A DNA stretch of 64,000 nt from assembly GCF_004795035.1 (NCBI RefSeq), contig NZ_SSBK01000005.1, forward strand, positions 273,447-337,446. The letters are read 5' to 3'. Positions 1 to 9,049 of the stretch are shown here, piece after piece (the first letter of the stretch is position 1; each line of letters begins with the position of its first letter). The notes under the pieces were generated by a model. The model was not told where the DNA came from. It saw nothing but the letters and a program-made list of their open reading frames with translations, and searched no databases. A program made the translations under genes and the position numbers. The DNA is from Streptomyces sp. A0958 (GTDB lineage Bacteria > Actinomycetota > Actinomycetes > Streptomycetales > Streptomycetaceae).

Positions 1-619
1 TGCGGCACAGCCGCCAGTCGTCGTGGGCCAGCCGCGTTTCCGCCGTCACCCGGGCGCAGTCCTTCGTCGGCAGCCAGGCGTACAGGGTCTCGGCGACCCG
101 GTCGTGGGCGCGGCGGTCCGCGTACTCGCCCTGGCCGTGGGTGAGCGCCACACCGACCACGGGCTTGTCCGGCCGGGGGCGGGCGGAAAGGGCCAGGTCG
201 GCGAAGGGCTCCGCCCCGGGTGCGTCGCGCGCCACGATCCGGTGGAACCCCCGCACCGCCGCGGCGTCCCCGTCGATCACACTCACCCCGATCGCGGTCC
301 GCCTGCACGACGCGTAACGCTCGTGCAGGCGGGTGATCTGCGGGCCGTGCACCGGACCGCAGACGAAGATCACCTGCTCGTACCGCTCCGGCGGCGCGGC
401 CTCCAGGGTCAGCGCGCCCGGCGCGAAGTGCGGACTCCAGGCGGAGTCGTGCGCGACACCCAACCGGCCCAACGCGTCGGACACCGCCTGTTCGGCGAGG
501 ACGTCACCGGCGGTCACCTCGCCGTCCGGGAAGCTGAACCACCCGGTGACCAGCACACGACCGGTCGCGCTGCGGGGACGGAGAAGTGGGTCGAGAACGC
601 CGGCCAGGCTCTGGCCCAT
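1..619 (-). CDS. Polysaccharide pyruvyl transferase-like protein (3' end beyond the window)
   Basis: The protein starts at an ATG (619-617) preceded on the minus strand by an AGGAGA ribosome-binding site, and the frame stays open to base 1, giving about 206 residues without a stop. It opens MGQSLAGVLDPLLRP and continues with VLVTGWFSFPDGEVTAGDVL, which I recognise as the N-terminal region of actinomycete proteins annotated as polysaccharide pyruvyl transferase family; the segment VIFVCGPVHGPQ also fits. Such enzymes add ketal pyruvate to glycan sugars, usually from phosphoenolpyruvate. It diverges from the heptose/glycan operon starting at 908, so a role in decorating that glycan is an inference. 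The catalytic C-terminal half lies outside the window. Confidence 0.7.
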   Translation of the reverse strand, partial: MGQSLAGVLDPLLRPRSATGRVLVTGWFSFPDGEVTAGDVLAEQAVSDALGRLGVAHDSAWSPHFAPGALTLEAAPPERYEQVIFVCGPVHGPQITRLHERYASCRRTAIGVSVIDGDAAAVRGFHRIVARDAPGAEPFADLALSARPRPDKPVVGVALTHGQGEYADRRAHDRVAETLYAWLPTKDCARVTAETRLAHDDWRLCR

Positions 620-907
620 GGTCGTCTCCTGTTCCTTGATTCATTCCAACGGTAGTCCCGGAGATGCGCGGGCGAGTTACTCCGGCAGGATTCGTGTGTG
701 AGAAGCGAGTGACAGGGAACGCGGCTCGGTGTCGTCGGAAGCGGCGATGACGAAGGGCGGAGATTTCCGCGGGGCAGCTTGCCTGCCGTGCCACGGAGAG
801 ACGACCGGCCCGGTCGGCCGGTGCGTTCCCGCCATTCGTCCGCGCATGCGGCGACTTCGTGAGCGCGCTTTTCGGAACAGCGAGTTCTCTGAAAGGAGAA
901 GGGGCAC
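620..907. promoter_or_regulatory. Divergent intergenic region between pyruvyl transferase-like gene and glycan operon
   Basis: This 288-base gap should hold promoters for both divergent transcripts. The visible structures are an inverted repeat with 7-base arms (804-810 and 816-822, five-base loop) and a short dyad GAAC-N5-GTTC at 875-887, just upstream of the AAAGGAGAA ribosome-binding site of the first operon gene. I could not assign a convincing -35/-10 pair. A short open frame on the plus strand (729-956) overlaps the next gene and looks spurious. Confidence 0.4.
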
Positions 908-1912
908 ATGGCGTCCTCTGAGCCCGAGCGGTTCCCCTGGCAGCGTGCCTTGGTGACAGGCGGCGCCGGATTCCTCGGTTCGCATTTGTGTGAACGCCTG
1001 CTGGCTGGGGGAGTGGTGGTCGACTGCGCCGACAACCTCGCCTCCGGAGCGACGGAGAACATCGCCCACCTCGAAGGAAAGGACGGATTCCGATTCGTCC
1101 GCCTCGACATCTCCGACCCGTCCTGCGTACGGGAATTGCGCGGCCCCTACGATCTCGTGCTCCATTTCGCGTGCCCCGCCTCGCCCGTCGACTATCTGAG
1201 AATGCCGCTGGAGACCCTGGACGTCGGCAGTCTCGGAACGCGCAACATGCTGGAAATCGCCGCCCGGGACGGAGCGCGCCTGCTGCTCGCCTCGACCTCC
1301 GAGGTCTACGGAGACCCCTTGGTGCACCCGCAGCGGGAGGACTACTGGGGCAATGTGAACCCGGTCGGACCACGCAGTGTGTACGACGAGTCGAAGCGGT
1401 TCTCCGAGGCGTTGGTGACCGCCCACAACGCGGCCAAGGGAACGAACGCGGGAATCGTGCGGCTGTTCAACACCTACGGTCCCCGCATGCGGGCCCACGA
1501 CGGACGGGCCGTTCCCACCTTCATCTGCCAGGCACTGGCCGGGGAGCCCCTCACCGTCGCAGGTGACGGCAGCCAGACCAGGTCCCTGTGCTACGTCGAC
1601 GACACCCTCGACGGCGTACTGAGCGTCGCCGCGAGCAAATCCGTGCGGCCGGTCAACATCGGCGGCAGCGACGAGACGACCGTACGGGAGATCGCCCGCC
1701 GGATCGTCAAACTGACCAGCTCGGCCAGCCGGATCGACTACGTCGACCGGCCCGTCGACGACCCCGAGCGGCGGCGCCCCGACACCACCCTGGTGCGGGA
1801 GATGTTCGGCTGGGAACCACGCGTGTCCTGGGAAGAAGGGCTGGAACGCACCATCGCGTTCTTCGCCTCGCACCCCGGCACACCGGCCGACGCAACGGCC
1901 CGCACTTTCTGA
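908..1912 (+). CDS. NAD-dependent SDR, UDP-glucuronate decarboxylase-like
   Basis: 334 residues, extended short-chain dehydrogenase/reductase. The Rossmann motif TGGAGFLGSHL is at residues 17-27 and the catalytic Tyr159 and Lys163 lie in VYDESKRFSEA. The stretch ASTSEVYGDP, followed by an HPQ and a YWGNVNPVGPRS segment, is the pattern seen in UDP-glucuronate decarboxylases (UDP-xylose synthases), so that is the best guess; dTDP- or GDP-sugar dehydratases share the fold. The start is supported by AAAGGAGAA a few bases upstream. It is the first gene of a 12-gene glycan operon and probably supplies a nucleotide sugar. It is not an obvious HldD (ADP-heptose 6-epimerase). Confidence 0.85.
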   Translation: MASSEPERFPWQRALVTGGAGFLGSHLCERLLAGGVVVDCADNLASGATENIAHLEGKDGFRFVRLDISDPSCVRELRGPYDLVLHFACPASPVDYLRMPLETLDVGSLGTRNMLEIAARDGARLLLASTSEVYGDPLVHPQREDYWGNVNPVGPRSVYDESKRFSEALVTAHNAAKGTNAGIVRLFNTYGPRMRAHDGRAVPTFICQALAGEPLTVAGDGSQTRSLCYVDDTLDGVLSVAASKSVRPVNIGGSDETTVREIARRIVKLTSSASRIDYVDRPVDDPERRRPDTTLVREMFGWEPRVSWEEGLERTIAFFASHPGTPADATARTF

Positions 1913-1924
1913 AGGAGCCAGCGC

Positions 1925-3562
1925 ATGCGCGTGCTCGGAATCAACGCCCTGTTCCACGACCCGTCCGCAGCCCTGGTCATCGACGGCAAAACCGTCGCGG
2001 CCACCGAGGAGGAGCGGTTCAGCAGGCGCAAGCACGGGAAGCGGCCACTGCCGTTCTCCGCCTGGGAGCTGCCCGAACTCTCCGCCCGCTGGTGCCTGGA
2101 GACGGCCGGCCTCGAACCCGCCGACCTGGACGTGGTCGCCTACTCCTACGACCCCGAACTCGCCCGCCCCGCCGAGCAGATGGGCCTCGACGACCCCTGG
2201 GACGAGCTGCGCCAGACCTACGCCCGGCGCGCCCCCGAATTCCTCGCCGAAGCGCTGCCCGGACTCGACCCGGCCAAGGTCCGCTTCGTCGCCCACCATG
2301 TGGCGCACGCCGCGTCCGCCGGACTCGCCGCCCCACTGGGCGACGACTGCGCGGTGCTGGTGCTCGACGGGCGCGGGGAGTGCGCCTCGCAACTCGCCGG
2401 ACACTACAAGGGCGGCGCTCTGGAGATCCTGAACACGCAGCCGCTGCCCGAATCGCTGGGCCTCTTCTACGAGGAACTGACCGAGCACCTCGGATTCCTG
2501 CGCAGCAGCGACGAGTTCAAGGTGATGGCCCTCGCCTCGTACGGGCAGCCCGTCTTCGCCCAGCGGCTCGCCGAACACGTCCACGACACCGGCGGCGGAG
2601 GATTCCGCGCCTCCGGCGTCCCCTGGGGCGAATTCGCCCCGGCGCGCCGGCCGGACGGCCCGTACAGCGAGCAGCACGCCGACCTCGCGGCCAGCGCCCA
2701 GCGGTGCCTGGAGGAGGCCGTCCTCCAGCTGGCCTCCTGGCTCCACGAACGCACCGGCGCGCCGCGCCTGGCGCTCGCCGGGGGAGTGGCCCTGAACTGT
2801 GTCGCCAACGCGCGGCTCCACCGGGAAGGGCCCTTCGACGACATCTGGGTCCAGCCGGCCGCCGGTGACGCGGGCACCGCCCTGGGCGCCGCCCTGCACG
2901 TCTCGGCCGAACACGGCCCGGTCCGCCCGATGACCACCGCCGCCCTCGGCCGGGGCTGGAGCGACGAGGAGCTGCGCCGCGTGCTGGAGACGGCGGCGCT
3001 GCCCTACGAGGAACCCGAGGACGTCGCCGCCGCCGTCGCGGAGGAACTGGCGCAGGACGGCATCGTCGCCTGGTTCCAGGGACGCAGCGAGTTCGGCCCC
3101 CGGGCGCTCGGCCACCGTTCCCTCCTGGCCCACCCGGGACGGGCCGAGAACCTGGAGCGGCTGAACGCGGTCAAGGGGCGCGAGGAGTTCCGGCCCGTCG
3201 CCCCCATGGTGCTCGCGGAACGCGCCACCGAACTCTTCGACGGCAAGATGCCCAGCCCGTACATGCTGTTCGTCCACGAGGTCGCCGAGGAGTGGAAGTC
3301 CCGCATCCCGGCCGTCGTCCACGTCGACGGGACCGCCCGCATCCAGACCGTGGACGCCGCGACGGAACCGTTGGTCGCCCGGATGCTCACCGCGTTCGAG
3401 GAACGCACCGGCCTTCCGGTCGTCGTCAACACCAGCCTCAACACCGCCGGCAGGCCCATGGTCGACCACCCGCGCGAAGCGCTCGAATGCTTCGGCTCGG
3501 CCCCCGTCGACCTGCTGGCCATCGGCCCCTTCCTCGTCCGCCGTTCGAAGGCGTTCACATGA
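1925..3562 (+). CDS. Carbamoyltransferase (NodU/CmcH family)
   Basis: 545 residues, the usual length for this family, which transfers carbamoyl from carbamoyl phosphate via carbamoyl-AMP to a hydroxyl group. The N-terminal HSP70/actin-like fold starts GINALFHDPSAALVIDG (residues 5-21) with an ATEEERFSR segment, and His124, His125 and His128 in HHVAHA are the expected metal-binding histidines. The C-terminal domain carries FQGRSEFGPRALGHRS at about residues 383-398 and a VVNTSLN segment. It follows the SDR by 12 bases containing an AGGAG site and overlaps the next gene by ATGA. In this operon the likely acceptor is a sugar, perhaps heptose, of the glycan; that is inference. Confidence 0.93.
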   Translation: MRVLGINALFHDPSAALVIDGKTVAATEEERFSRRKHGKRPLPFSAWELPELSARWCLETAGLEPADLDVVAYSYDPELARPAEQMGLDDPWDELRQTYARRAPEFLAEALPGLDPAKVRFVAHHVAHAASAGLAAPLGDDCAVLVLDGRGECASQLAGHYKGGALEILNTQPLPESLGLFYEELTEHLGFLRSSDEFKVMALASYGQPVFAQRLAEHVHDTGGGGFRASGVPWGEFAPARRPDGPYSEQHADLAASAQRCLEEAVLQLASWLHERTGAPRLALAGGVALNCVANARLHREGPFDDIWVQPAAGDAGTALGAALHVSAEHGPVRPMTTAALGRGWSDEELRRVLETAALPYEEPEDVAAAVAEELAQDGIVAWFQGRSEFGPRALGHRSLLAHPGRAENLERLNAVKGREEFRPVAPMVLAERATELFDGKMPSPYMLFVHEVAEEWKSRIPAVVHVDGTARIQTVDAATEPLVARMLTAFEERTGLPVVVNTSLNTAGRPMVDHPREALECFGSAPVDLLAIGPFLVRRSKAFT

Positions 3563-4614
3563 CGGCCGGGGACCAGGAGAGCCGCGTGACGACCGCCGCG
3601 CCGCACGGAGCGCAGGACGCGCCGGCCGCCGACCCCTACTCCGTGGTCATCCCCACCATCGGCCGCCGCTGCCTCGACGCCTGCCTGCGGGCCCTCGCCG
3701 AAGCGGCCGTCCCGCCGCCCCGGGAGGTCTTCGTCGTCGACGACCGCCGCGACGCCGACGCGCCCCTCGACCTCACGGGGGCGGGCCCACTCGCGGACCG
3801 GCTCACCGTACTGGCCACGGGCGGCCGCGGCCCCGCCGCCGCCCGCAACGCCGGACTGCGCCACGTGGCGACACCCTGGGTCGTCTTCCTGGACGACGAC
3901 GTCCAGGTGCGCCCCGGATGGGGAGCCCTGCTGGCCCACGACCTCGCCCAGGCCGGACCGGGCACCGCCGGAGTGCAGGGCCGGCTCACGGTCCCGCTGC
4001 CCGACGACCGCAGGCCCACCGACTGGGAGCGCTGCACCGCGGGCCTGGAGGAGGCGGCCTGGGCCACCGCGGACATGGCCTACCGCACGGAGACGGTGCG
4101 CCGGGCCGGAGGGTTCGACGAACGGTTCCTCCGGGCCTTCCGGGAGGACGCCGACCTCGCCCTGCGCCTGATGAACGGCGGCTGGACCCTCGGCAGGGGC
4201 ACGCGCTCGACCCTGCACCCCGTGCGCCCCGCCGACCGCTGGGTCTCCGTGCGCACCCAGCGCGGCAACGCGGACGACGCCCTGATGAACCGCATCCACG
4301 GACCGGACTGGTGGACCAGGGCCGACGCCCCCCGGGGCCGGCTGCGCGGCCACCTCGCCGTCACCGCCACCGGACTCACCGCCGCCGTACTGGCCCTGAC
4401 CGGACACCGCCGCGCGGCAGCGGTGGCGGGAGCCCTGTGGGCCGCCGGCACCGCGGAGTTCACCTGGGCCCGCATCGCGCCCGGTCCCCGTACCGGCACG
4501 GAGGTCGCCACCATGATCGGCACCAGTGCGGTCATCCCGCCGCTCGCGGCACTGCACCGGGGCATCGGCGCGATACGTCACCGCCGCGCCGCCGCCTGGG
4601 GAGGAACCGCGTGA
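3559..4614 (+). CDS. Family 2 glycosyltransferase with C-terminal membrane segments
   Basis: 351 residues from the ATG at 3559, which overlaps the carbamoyltransferase stop (ATGA). GT-A signatures: VVIPTIGRR near residue 29, FVVDDRRD, the metal-binding triad in FLDDDVQ near 111, and FREDADLAL near 194, which often contains the catalytic base. The C-terminus has two hydrophobic stretches, around residues 268-283 and 318-332, suggesting membrane attachment, so it may act at the cytoplasmic face on a lipid-linked or membrane-bound acceptor. The donor and acceptor cannot be told from sequence. An open frame continues upstream of 3559, but that part overlaps the carbamoyltransferase and is not protein-like. 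Confidence 0.88.
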   Translation: MTAGDQESRVTTAAPHGAQDAPAADPYSVVIPTIGRRCLDACLRALAEAAVPPPREVFVVDDRRDADAPLDLTGAGPLADRLTVLATGGRGPAAARNAGLRHVATPWVVFLDDDVQVRPGWGALLAHDLAQAGPGTAGVQGRLTVPLPDDRRPTDWERCTAGLEEAAWATADMAYRTETVRRAGGFDERFLRAFREDADLALRLMNGGWTLGRGTRSTLHPVRPADRWVSVRTQRGNADDALMNRIHGPDWWTRADAPRGRLRGHLAVTATGLTAAVLALTGHRRAAAVAGALWAAGTAEFTWARIAPGPRTGTEVATMIGTSAVIPPLAALHRGIGAIRHRRAAAWGGTA

Positions 4615-5219
4615 ACCCTCAGCCCTGCCGAACGGCCGCGCCCGACGGACCGCCGCTCACCCGGCCGGCCGCCGTGCTCTTCGACCGGGACGGAACACTC
4701 GTGCACGACGTCCCGTACAACGCCGACCCGGCCCGGGTCAGGCCGGTGCCCGGCGCCGCCGACGCCGTACGGCTCCTGCGCGACGCCGGCATCCCGACCG
4801 GCGTCGTCAGCAACCAGTCCGGCATCGGCCGGGGCCTGCTCACCCACGAGGACGTGCGCCGGGTCAACGCCCGGGTGGACGAACTGACCGGCCCCTTGGA
4901 CGTCTGGGTGTACTGCCCGCACCACCCCGACGAGGAATGCCCGTGCCGCAAACCCCGGCCGGGTCTGGTGACCGAGGCCGCCCGGCGGCTGGCCGTACGC
5001 CCCGCCGACTGCGTCGTCATCGGTGACATCGCGGCCGATGTGCTCGCCGCCCGCGCGGCCGGCGCCGAAGGCATCCTCGTCCCCAACGCGCAGACCCGGC
5101 CCGAGGAGACACGGGCGGAGACCGACCCGGCGGCCGACGTCCTCACCGCCGTCCGCCGCCTCCTGGCCCGCCCCGGACCGGCCGCGACGGCCGCCCGCAC
5201 GGAAGGGCGGCCCGTATGA
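4611..5219 (+). CDS. gmhB: D-glycero-D-manno-heptose 1,7-bisphosphate 7-phosphatase (GmhB-like HAD)
   Basis: 202 residues from a GTG at 4611 that overlaps the previous stop (GTGA) behind a GAGGAA site. This is a HAD subclass IIIA phosphatase: motif I is LFDRDGTLVHD with Asp25 and Asp27, motif II lies in VVSNQSGIGRG, the zinc-binding loop CPHHPDEECPC starts near residue 102, and motif IV is VIGDIAADVLAA. In the ADP-heptose pathway it removes the 7-phosphate of heptose 1,7-bisphosphate between the kinase and adenylyltransferase steps of HldE. The presence of gmhA and hldE in the same operon makes this more likely than a histidinol-phosphate phosphatase. Confidence 0.88.
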   Translation: MNPQPCRTAAPDGPPLTRPAAVLFDRDGTLVHDVPYNADPARVRPVPGAADAVRLLRDAGIPTGVVSNQSGIGRGLLTHEDVRRVNARVDELTGPLDVWVYCPHHPDEECPCRKPRPGLVTEAARRLAVRPADCVVIGDIAADVLAARAAGAEGILVPNAQTRPEETRAETDPAADVLTAVRRLLARPGPAATAARTEGRPV

Positions 5220-6223
5220 AGGCCCTCGTCGTACGACTCGACAGCTTCGGTGACGTGCTGCTCGCCGGGCCCGCCGTGCGGGCGGTCGCCGCGCAGGCCA
5301 CGCACGTCACCATGGTCTGCGGACCGCTGGGCGAACCCGCCGCCCGCATGCTCCCGGGCGTGGACGACGTCCTCGTCTGGCAGGCGCCCTGGGAGGGCAC
5401 CCACCCACCACCCGTGGACGAGGCGGACGTCACCGGCCTGATCGCCACGCTGCGGGAGCGCGCCTTCGACACCGGGCTCGTGCTGACCTCCTTCCACCAG
5501 AGCCCGCTGCCCGCCGCACTGCTGCTGCGCATGGCCGGGGTGGCCCGGCTCGGGGCCGACAGCGTCGATCACCCCGGCCGGCTGCTCGACGTACGCCATC
5601 ACCGGCTCCCCGGCCGGCACGAGGCCGAGGCGGCGCTCGACGTGGCCGTGGCCATGGGCTTCGCCCTCCCCGCCGGCGACGACGGACGGCTGCGCGTGCT
5701 GCCGCCGCCCGACACCGCCGCGCTCACCGGCAACGGCCCCTACGTCGTCGTCCACCCGGGGGCGAGCGCCCCGGCCAGGGCCTGGGAGCCGGGCCGCCAC
5801 GCCGAAGCGGTCCAGCAGCTGGCCGACGCCGGGCACCGCGTCGTCGTCACCGGAGGACCGGCCGAGACCGAACTCACCCACCAGGTCAGCGGCGAGGTGG
5901 CCGTCGACCTCGGAGGGCGTACCAGCCCCCGGACGCTGGCCGGGGTCCTGCGCCACGCCGACGTCGTCGTCAGCGGCAACACCGGCCCCGCCCATCTCGC
6001 GGCCGCCGTGGGAACCCCGGTCGTCTCGCTCTTCGCCCCCGTCGTACCCGCCTCGCGCTGGGCGCCCTTCGGCGTCCCCGTCGTGCTGCTCGGCGACCAG
6101 CGCGCCCCGTGCGCCGACAGCAGGGCCCGCCACTGCCCGGTGCCGGGCCACCCCTGTCTGGGCGGCATCACCGCGCACGACGTGGTGAGCGCGGTGCACA
6201 AGCTCCGGAAGGAGAGCTCGTGA
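5216..6223 (+). CDS. Family 9 glycosyltransferase (heptosyltransferase-like)
   Basis: 335 residues, starting four bases before the gmhB stop. It opens MKALVVRLDSFGDVLLAGP, the GT9 N-terminal signature (R-D-S-x-G-D-x-L-L), and has VVVHPGASAPAR near residue 180 and VSGNTGPAHLAAA near 252, the two conserved C-terminal-domain motifs of ADP-heptose:LPS heptosyltransferases. It probably transfers heptose from the ADP-heptose made by the neighbouring gmhA/hldE/gmhB set. The acceptor cannot be core LPS in a Gram-positive host, so the acceptor is unknown. Confidence 0.88.
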   Translation: MKALVVRLDSFGDVLLAGPAVRAVAAQATHVTMVCGPLGEPAARMLPGVDDVLVWQAPWEGTHPPPVDEADVTGLIATLRERAFDTGLVLTSFHQSPLPAALLLRMAGVARLGADSVDHPGRLLDVRHHRLPGRHEAEAALDVAVAMGFALPAGDDGRLRVLPPPDTAALTGNGPYVVVHPGASAPARAWEPGRHAEAVQQLADAGHRVVVTGGPAETELTHQVSGEVAVDLGGRTSPRTLAGVLRHADVVVSGNTGPAHLAAAVGTPVVSLFAPVVPASRWAPFGVPVVLLGDQRAPCADSRARHCPVPGHPCLGGITAHDVVSAVHKLRKESS

Positions 6224-7182
6224 ACATCCTCATCTGGCACGTCCACGGTTCGTGGCTGACCTCCTTCGTCCAGGGGCCGCACACCTACCTGGTGCCGGTG
6301 ACCCCCGACCGGGGGCCCGACGGCCTCGGCCGTGCCCGGACGTGGACCTGGCCCTCGTCCGTGCGGGAAATCGGCCCGGACGAACTGCGCGACGCCGAGA
6401 TCGACCTCGTCGTCCTGCAACGCCCGCACGAGGTCGAACTCACCCACGCCTGGACCGGCAGGCGCCCGGGGCAGGACATCCCCGCCGTGTACGTCGAACA
6501 CAACAGCCCGCACGAAACCCCCGTGGACACCCGGCACCCGCTCGCCGAGCGGTCGGACATCCCCGTCGTGCACGTCACCCACTTCAACCGCCTGATGTGG
6601 GACAGCGGCCGCGCCCCCACCAGCGTCATCGAACACGGCATCGTGGACCCCGGCCCCCTGTGGACGGGCACCGAACCCCGGGCCGCCGTCGTCGTCAACG
6701 AACCGGTGCGACGCGGCCGTACCACCGGCACCGACCTGCTGCCCACCTTCGCCGGCGCCGTACCCCTGGACGTCTTCGGCATGCGGACGCAGGGGCTGGC
6801 ACCGCACCTCGGCCTGACCGAGGAACGGTGCCGCACCTTCGACCTCCCGCAGGACGAACTCCACCGGGCCATGGCCCGCCGCCGCGTCTACCTGCACCCG
6901 GTGCGGTGGACCTCGCTCGGACTCTCCCTGCTGGAGGCGATGTTCCTCGGCATGCCCGTGGTCGCCCTCGGGACCACGGAGGTGCACGAAGCGGTGCCAC
7001 CCGGCGCCGGAGTCGTCTCCAACCGGCCCGACGTACTCACCGACGCCCTGCGCCACTTCGTCGCGGACCCCGCCCACGCCGAGCACACCGGCCGCCGGGC
7101 ACGTGAGGCGGCCCGTGCCAGGTACGGGGTCCAGCGGTTTCTGGACGACTGGGATCGACTCATGAAAGAGGTCACGCGATGA
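6220..7182 (+). CDS. Glycosyltransferase, GT4-like
   Basis: 320 residues from a GTG at 6220 overlapping the previous stop (GTGA), with AAGGAGAG upstream. The N-terminus (NILIWHVHGSWLTSF) is followed by YVEHNSPHETPVDTRHPL near residue 90 and by SLLEAMFLGMPVVALGTTE in the C-terminal half. The latter is the GT-B donor-site region with the E-x7-type glutamate of GT1/GT4 enzymes. Length is somewhat short for GT4. Specificity is unknown; by position it adds one sugar of the same glycan. Confidence 0.8.
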   Translation: MNILIWHVHGSWLTSFVQGPHTYLVPVTPDRGPDGLGRARTWTWPSSVREIGPDELRDAEIDLVVLQRPHEVELTHAWTGRRPGQDIPAVYVEHNSPHETPVDTRHPLAERSDIPVVHVTHFNRLMWDSGRAPTSVIEHGIVDPGPLWTGTEPRAAVVVNEPVRRGRTTGTDLLPTFAGAVPLDVFGMRTQGLAPHLGLTEERCRTFDLPQDELHRAMARRRVYLHPVRWTSLGLSLLEAMFLGMPVVALGTTEVHEAVPPGAGVVSNRPDVLTDALRHFVADPAHAEHTGRRAREAARARYGVQRFLDDWDRLMKEVTR

Positions 7183-8420
7183 CGCAGCCCCTGCCGCGAC
7201 CCGCACGGATCGCCCTGGTGTCCGAGCACGCGAGCCCCCTCGCCGACCTGGGCGGCCCCGACGCCGGTGGACAGAACGTGTACGTGGCCCAGTTGGCCGG
7301 ATGCCTGGCCCGACGGGGACACGACGTCACCGTCTACACCCGCCGCGACCGGCCCGACCTGCCGACCCTGGTGCGGACCGAGCAGGGCGTGAAGGTCGTC
7401 CATGTGCCGGCCGGCCCGCCGACCGCCGTACCGAAGGACGAACTGCTGGCCTGTATGCCGGAGTTCGGGGCCTACCTGGCCCGGCTCTGGCGGCTCACCC
7501 GCCCCGACGTCGTCCACGCGCACTTCTGGATGTCCGGCATGGCCGCCCTCACCGGGGCCGGGGACGCGGGCATCCCCGTCATCCAGACGTACCACGCCCT
7601 CGGCACGGTGAAGCGGCGCCACCAGGGCAGCGAGGACACCAGCCCGCCCGGGCGCGTCGACATCGAGACACGGATCGGCCGCGAGGCCCACCGGATCATC
7701 GCCACCTGCGCCGACGAACTGGGCGAACTCACCGCCATGGGCCTCCCCCGGTCCAGGATCACCGTCGTGCCCTGCGGAGTCGACACGGAGCACTTCGCCC
7801 CGGTGCCCCTCGCCGACCGGGCGCCCGGCTCCCCGCGCCGGCTGCTGTCCGTCGGCAGGCTCGTCCCCCGCAAGGGCTTCGACCGCGCGATCAAGGCCCT
7901 CGCCGGCGTCCCGGACGCCGAACTGCTCATCGCCGGCGGACCGGACGCCCCGCTCCTGTTCGCCGACCCGGAAGCCGAACGCCTGCGCAAGGTCGCCGCC
8001 GAGTACGGGGTGGCCGAGCGGGTCCGGCTGCTGGGCTGCGTACCGCAGGAGCTGATGCCGCACCTCATGTCCAGCGCGGACCTGCTCCTGTCCCTGCCCC
8101 GCTACGAACCGTTCGGCATCGTCCCCGTCGAGGCGATGGCCTGCGGCACACCGGTGGTGGCCACGGCCGTCGGAGGCCAGCTGGACACCGTCGTCGACGG
8201 CGTGACCGGGACCCTGGTGCCGGCCGCCGACGAGGAGGGCTACGACCTCGCCGCCACGATCCGCGGCCTGCTCGACGACCCCGCCCGACGCGCCCGCTAC
8301 GGCGCCGCCGGACGCGCGCACGCGCTCGCCCGGTTCACCTGGGACGAGGTGACCGACGGAGTCTCCCGCGTCTACGCCGAACTCGTCCGCACCCCCCAGC
8401 CCTCGGAGGTGGCACGATGA
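7179..8420 (+). CDS. Family 4 glycosyltransferase, MshA-like
   Basis: 413 residues, starting four bases before the preceding stop. The N-terminus has SPLADLGGPDAGGQNVYVAQ, the phosphate-loop signature shared with sucrose-phosphate synthases and the mycothiol enzyme MshA. The C-terminal half has RYEPFGIVPVEAMACGTPVV (E-x7-E) and AVGGQLDTVVDGVTG. The MshA resemblance is of family level only: the operon context (heptose genes on both sides) argues for glycan assembly rather than mycothiol synthesis, which normally has its own locus. Confidence 0.87.
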   Translation: MTQPLPRPARIALVSEHASPLADLGGPDAGGQNVYVAQLAGCLARRGHDVTVYTRRDRPDLPTLVRTEQGVKVVHVPAGPPTAVPKDELLACMPEFGAYLARLWRLTRPDVVHAHFWMSGMAALTGAGDAGIPVIQTYHALGTVKRRHQGSEDTSPPGRVDIETRIGREAHRIIATCADELGELTAMGLPRSRITVVPCGVDTEHFAPVPLADRAPGSPRRLLSVGRLVPRKGFDRAIKALAGVPDAELLIAGGPDAPLLFADPEAERLRKVAAEYGVAERVRLLGCVPQELMPHLMSSADLLLSLPRYEPFGIVPVEAMACGTPVVATAVGGQLDTVVDGVTGTLVPAADEEGYDLAATIRGLLDDPARRARYGAAGRAHALARFTWDEVTDGVSRVYAELVRTPQPSEVAR

Positions 8421-9049
8421 AGCTGATCGCCCCCGGCCAGCACTGCGACGACCTCGCACGAGCCCTCCCCGCCTTCCGCCGCGCCGCCGGCGTGACGGAA
8501 CGATGGGGCAAGACCCTGGCCGCCGTCCTGTCCGACGGCGGCCGCCTGCTCGTCGCCGGCAACGGCGGAAGCGCCGCCCAGGCCCAGCACCTGACCGCCG
8601 AACTCGTCGGCCGCTACCGCGACGACCGCCCCGCCTACTCGGCGCTCTCCCTGCACGCCGACACCTCGTCGACGACCGCCATCGCCAACGACTACGGCGT
8701 CCACGAGGTCTTCGCCCGGCAGACCTGCGCCCACGGCAGGCCCGGCGACATCCTCATGCTCCTGTCCACCAGCGGTGCCAGCGCCAACCTGCTGGAGGCC
8801 GCGACGGAGGCCATGCGCATCGGTATGCCCGTCTGGTCCCTGACCGGGCCCGAGCCCAACCCGCTGGCCGCGGCGAGCGACGAGGCGCTGTGCGTCGAGG
8901 CCGCCGCATCGGCGACCGTGCAGGAACTCCACCTGGTCGCCGTCCATATGATCTGCGAGAGCTTCGACCGCGAGATCGCCGCACGCGCCGCCCGGCCGAC
9001 GCGGAAGCCGGCCGTCGAAGGAACCCCGGCCGAGGAGGACGCCTCATGA
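8417..9049 (+). CDS. gmhA: Sedoheptulose 7-phosphate isomerase (GmhA)
   Basis: 210 residues; the ATG at 8417 overlaps the GT4 stop (ATGA). This is a single SIS domain with AGNGGSAAQAQHLTAELVGR near residue 48 (contains the conserved glutamate), STSGASANLLEA near 117 and QELHLVAVHMICESFD near 169 (contains the conserved histidine), matching GmhA phosphoheptose isomerases. The reaction is sedoheptulose 7-phosphate to D-glycero-D-manno-heptose 7-phosphate, the entry step to ADP-heptose. DnaA-associated DiaA proteins share the fold, but hldE immediately downstream settles the assignment. Confidence 0.93.
   Translation: MKLIAPGQHCDDLARALPAFRRAAGVTERWGKTLAAVLSDGGRLLVAGNGGSAAQAQHLTAELVGRYRDDRPAYSALSLHADTSSTTAIANDYGVHEVFARQTCAHGRPGDILMLLSTSGASANLLEAATEAMRIGMPVWSLTGPEPNPLAAASDEALCVEAAASATVQELHLVAVHMICESFDREIAARAARPTRKPAVEGTPAEEDAS

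Noticed and set aside
677..3469. 930-codon minus-strand frame opposite the SDR and carbamoyltransferase
   Set aside because: Repetitive GC-bias composition, no recognised domain, and the real genes are on the plus strand.
7179..8420. Mycothiol glycosyltransferase mshA
   Set aside because: Shares GT4 motifs, but sits within the heptose operon; the mshA context is absent.
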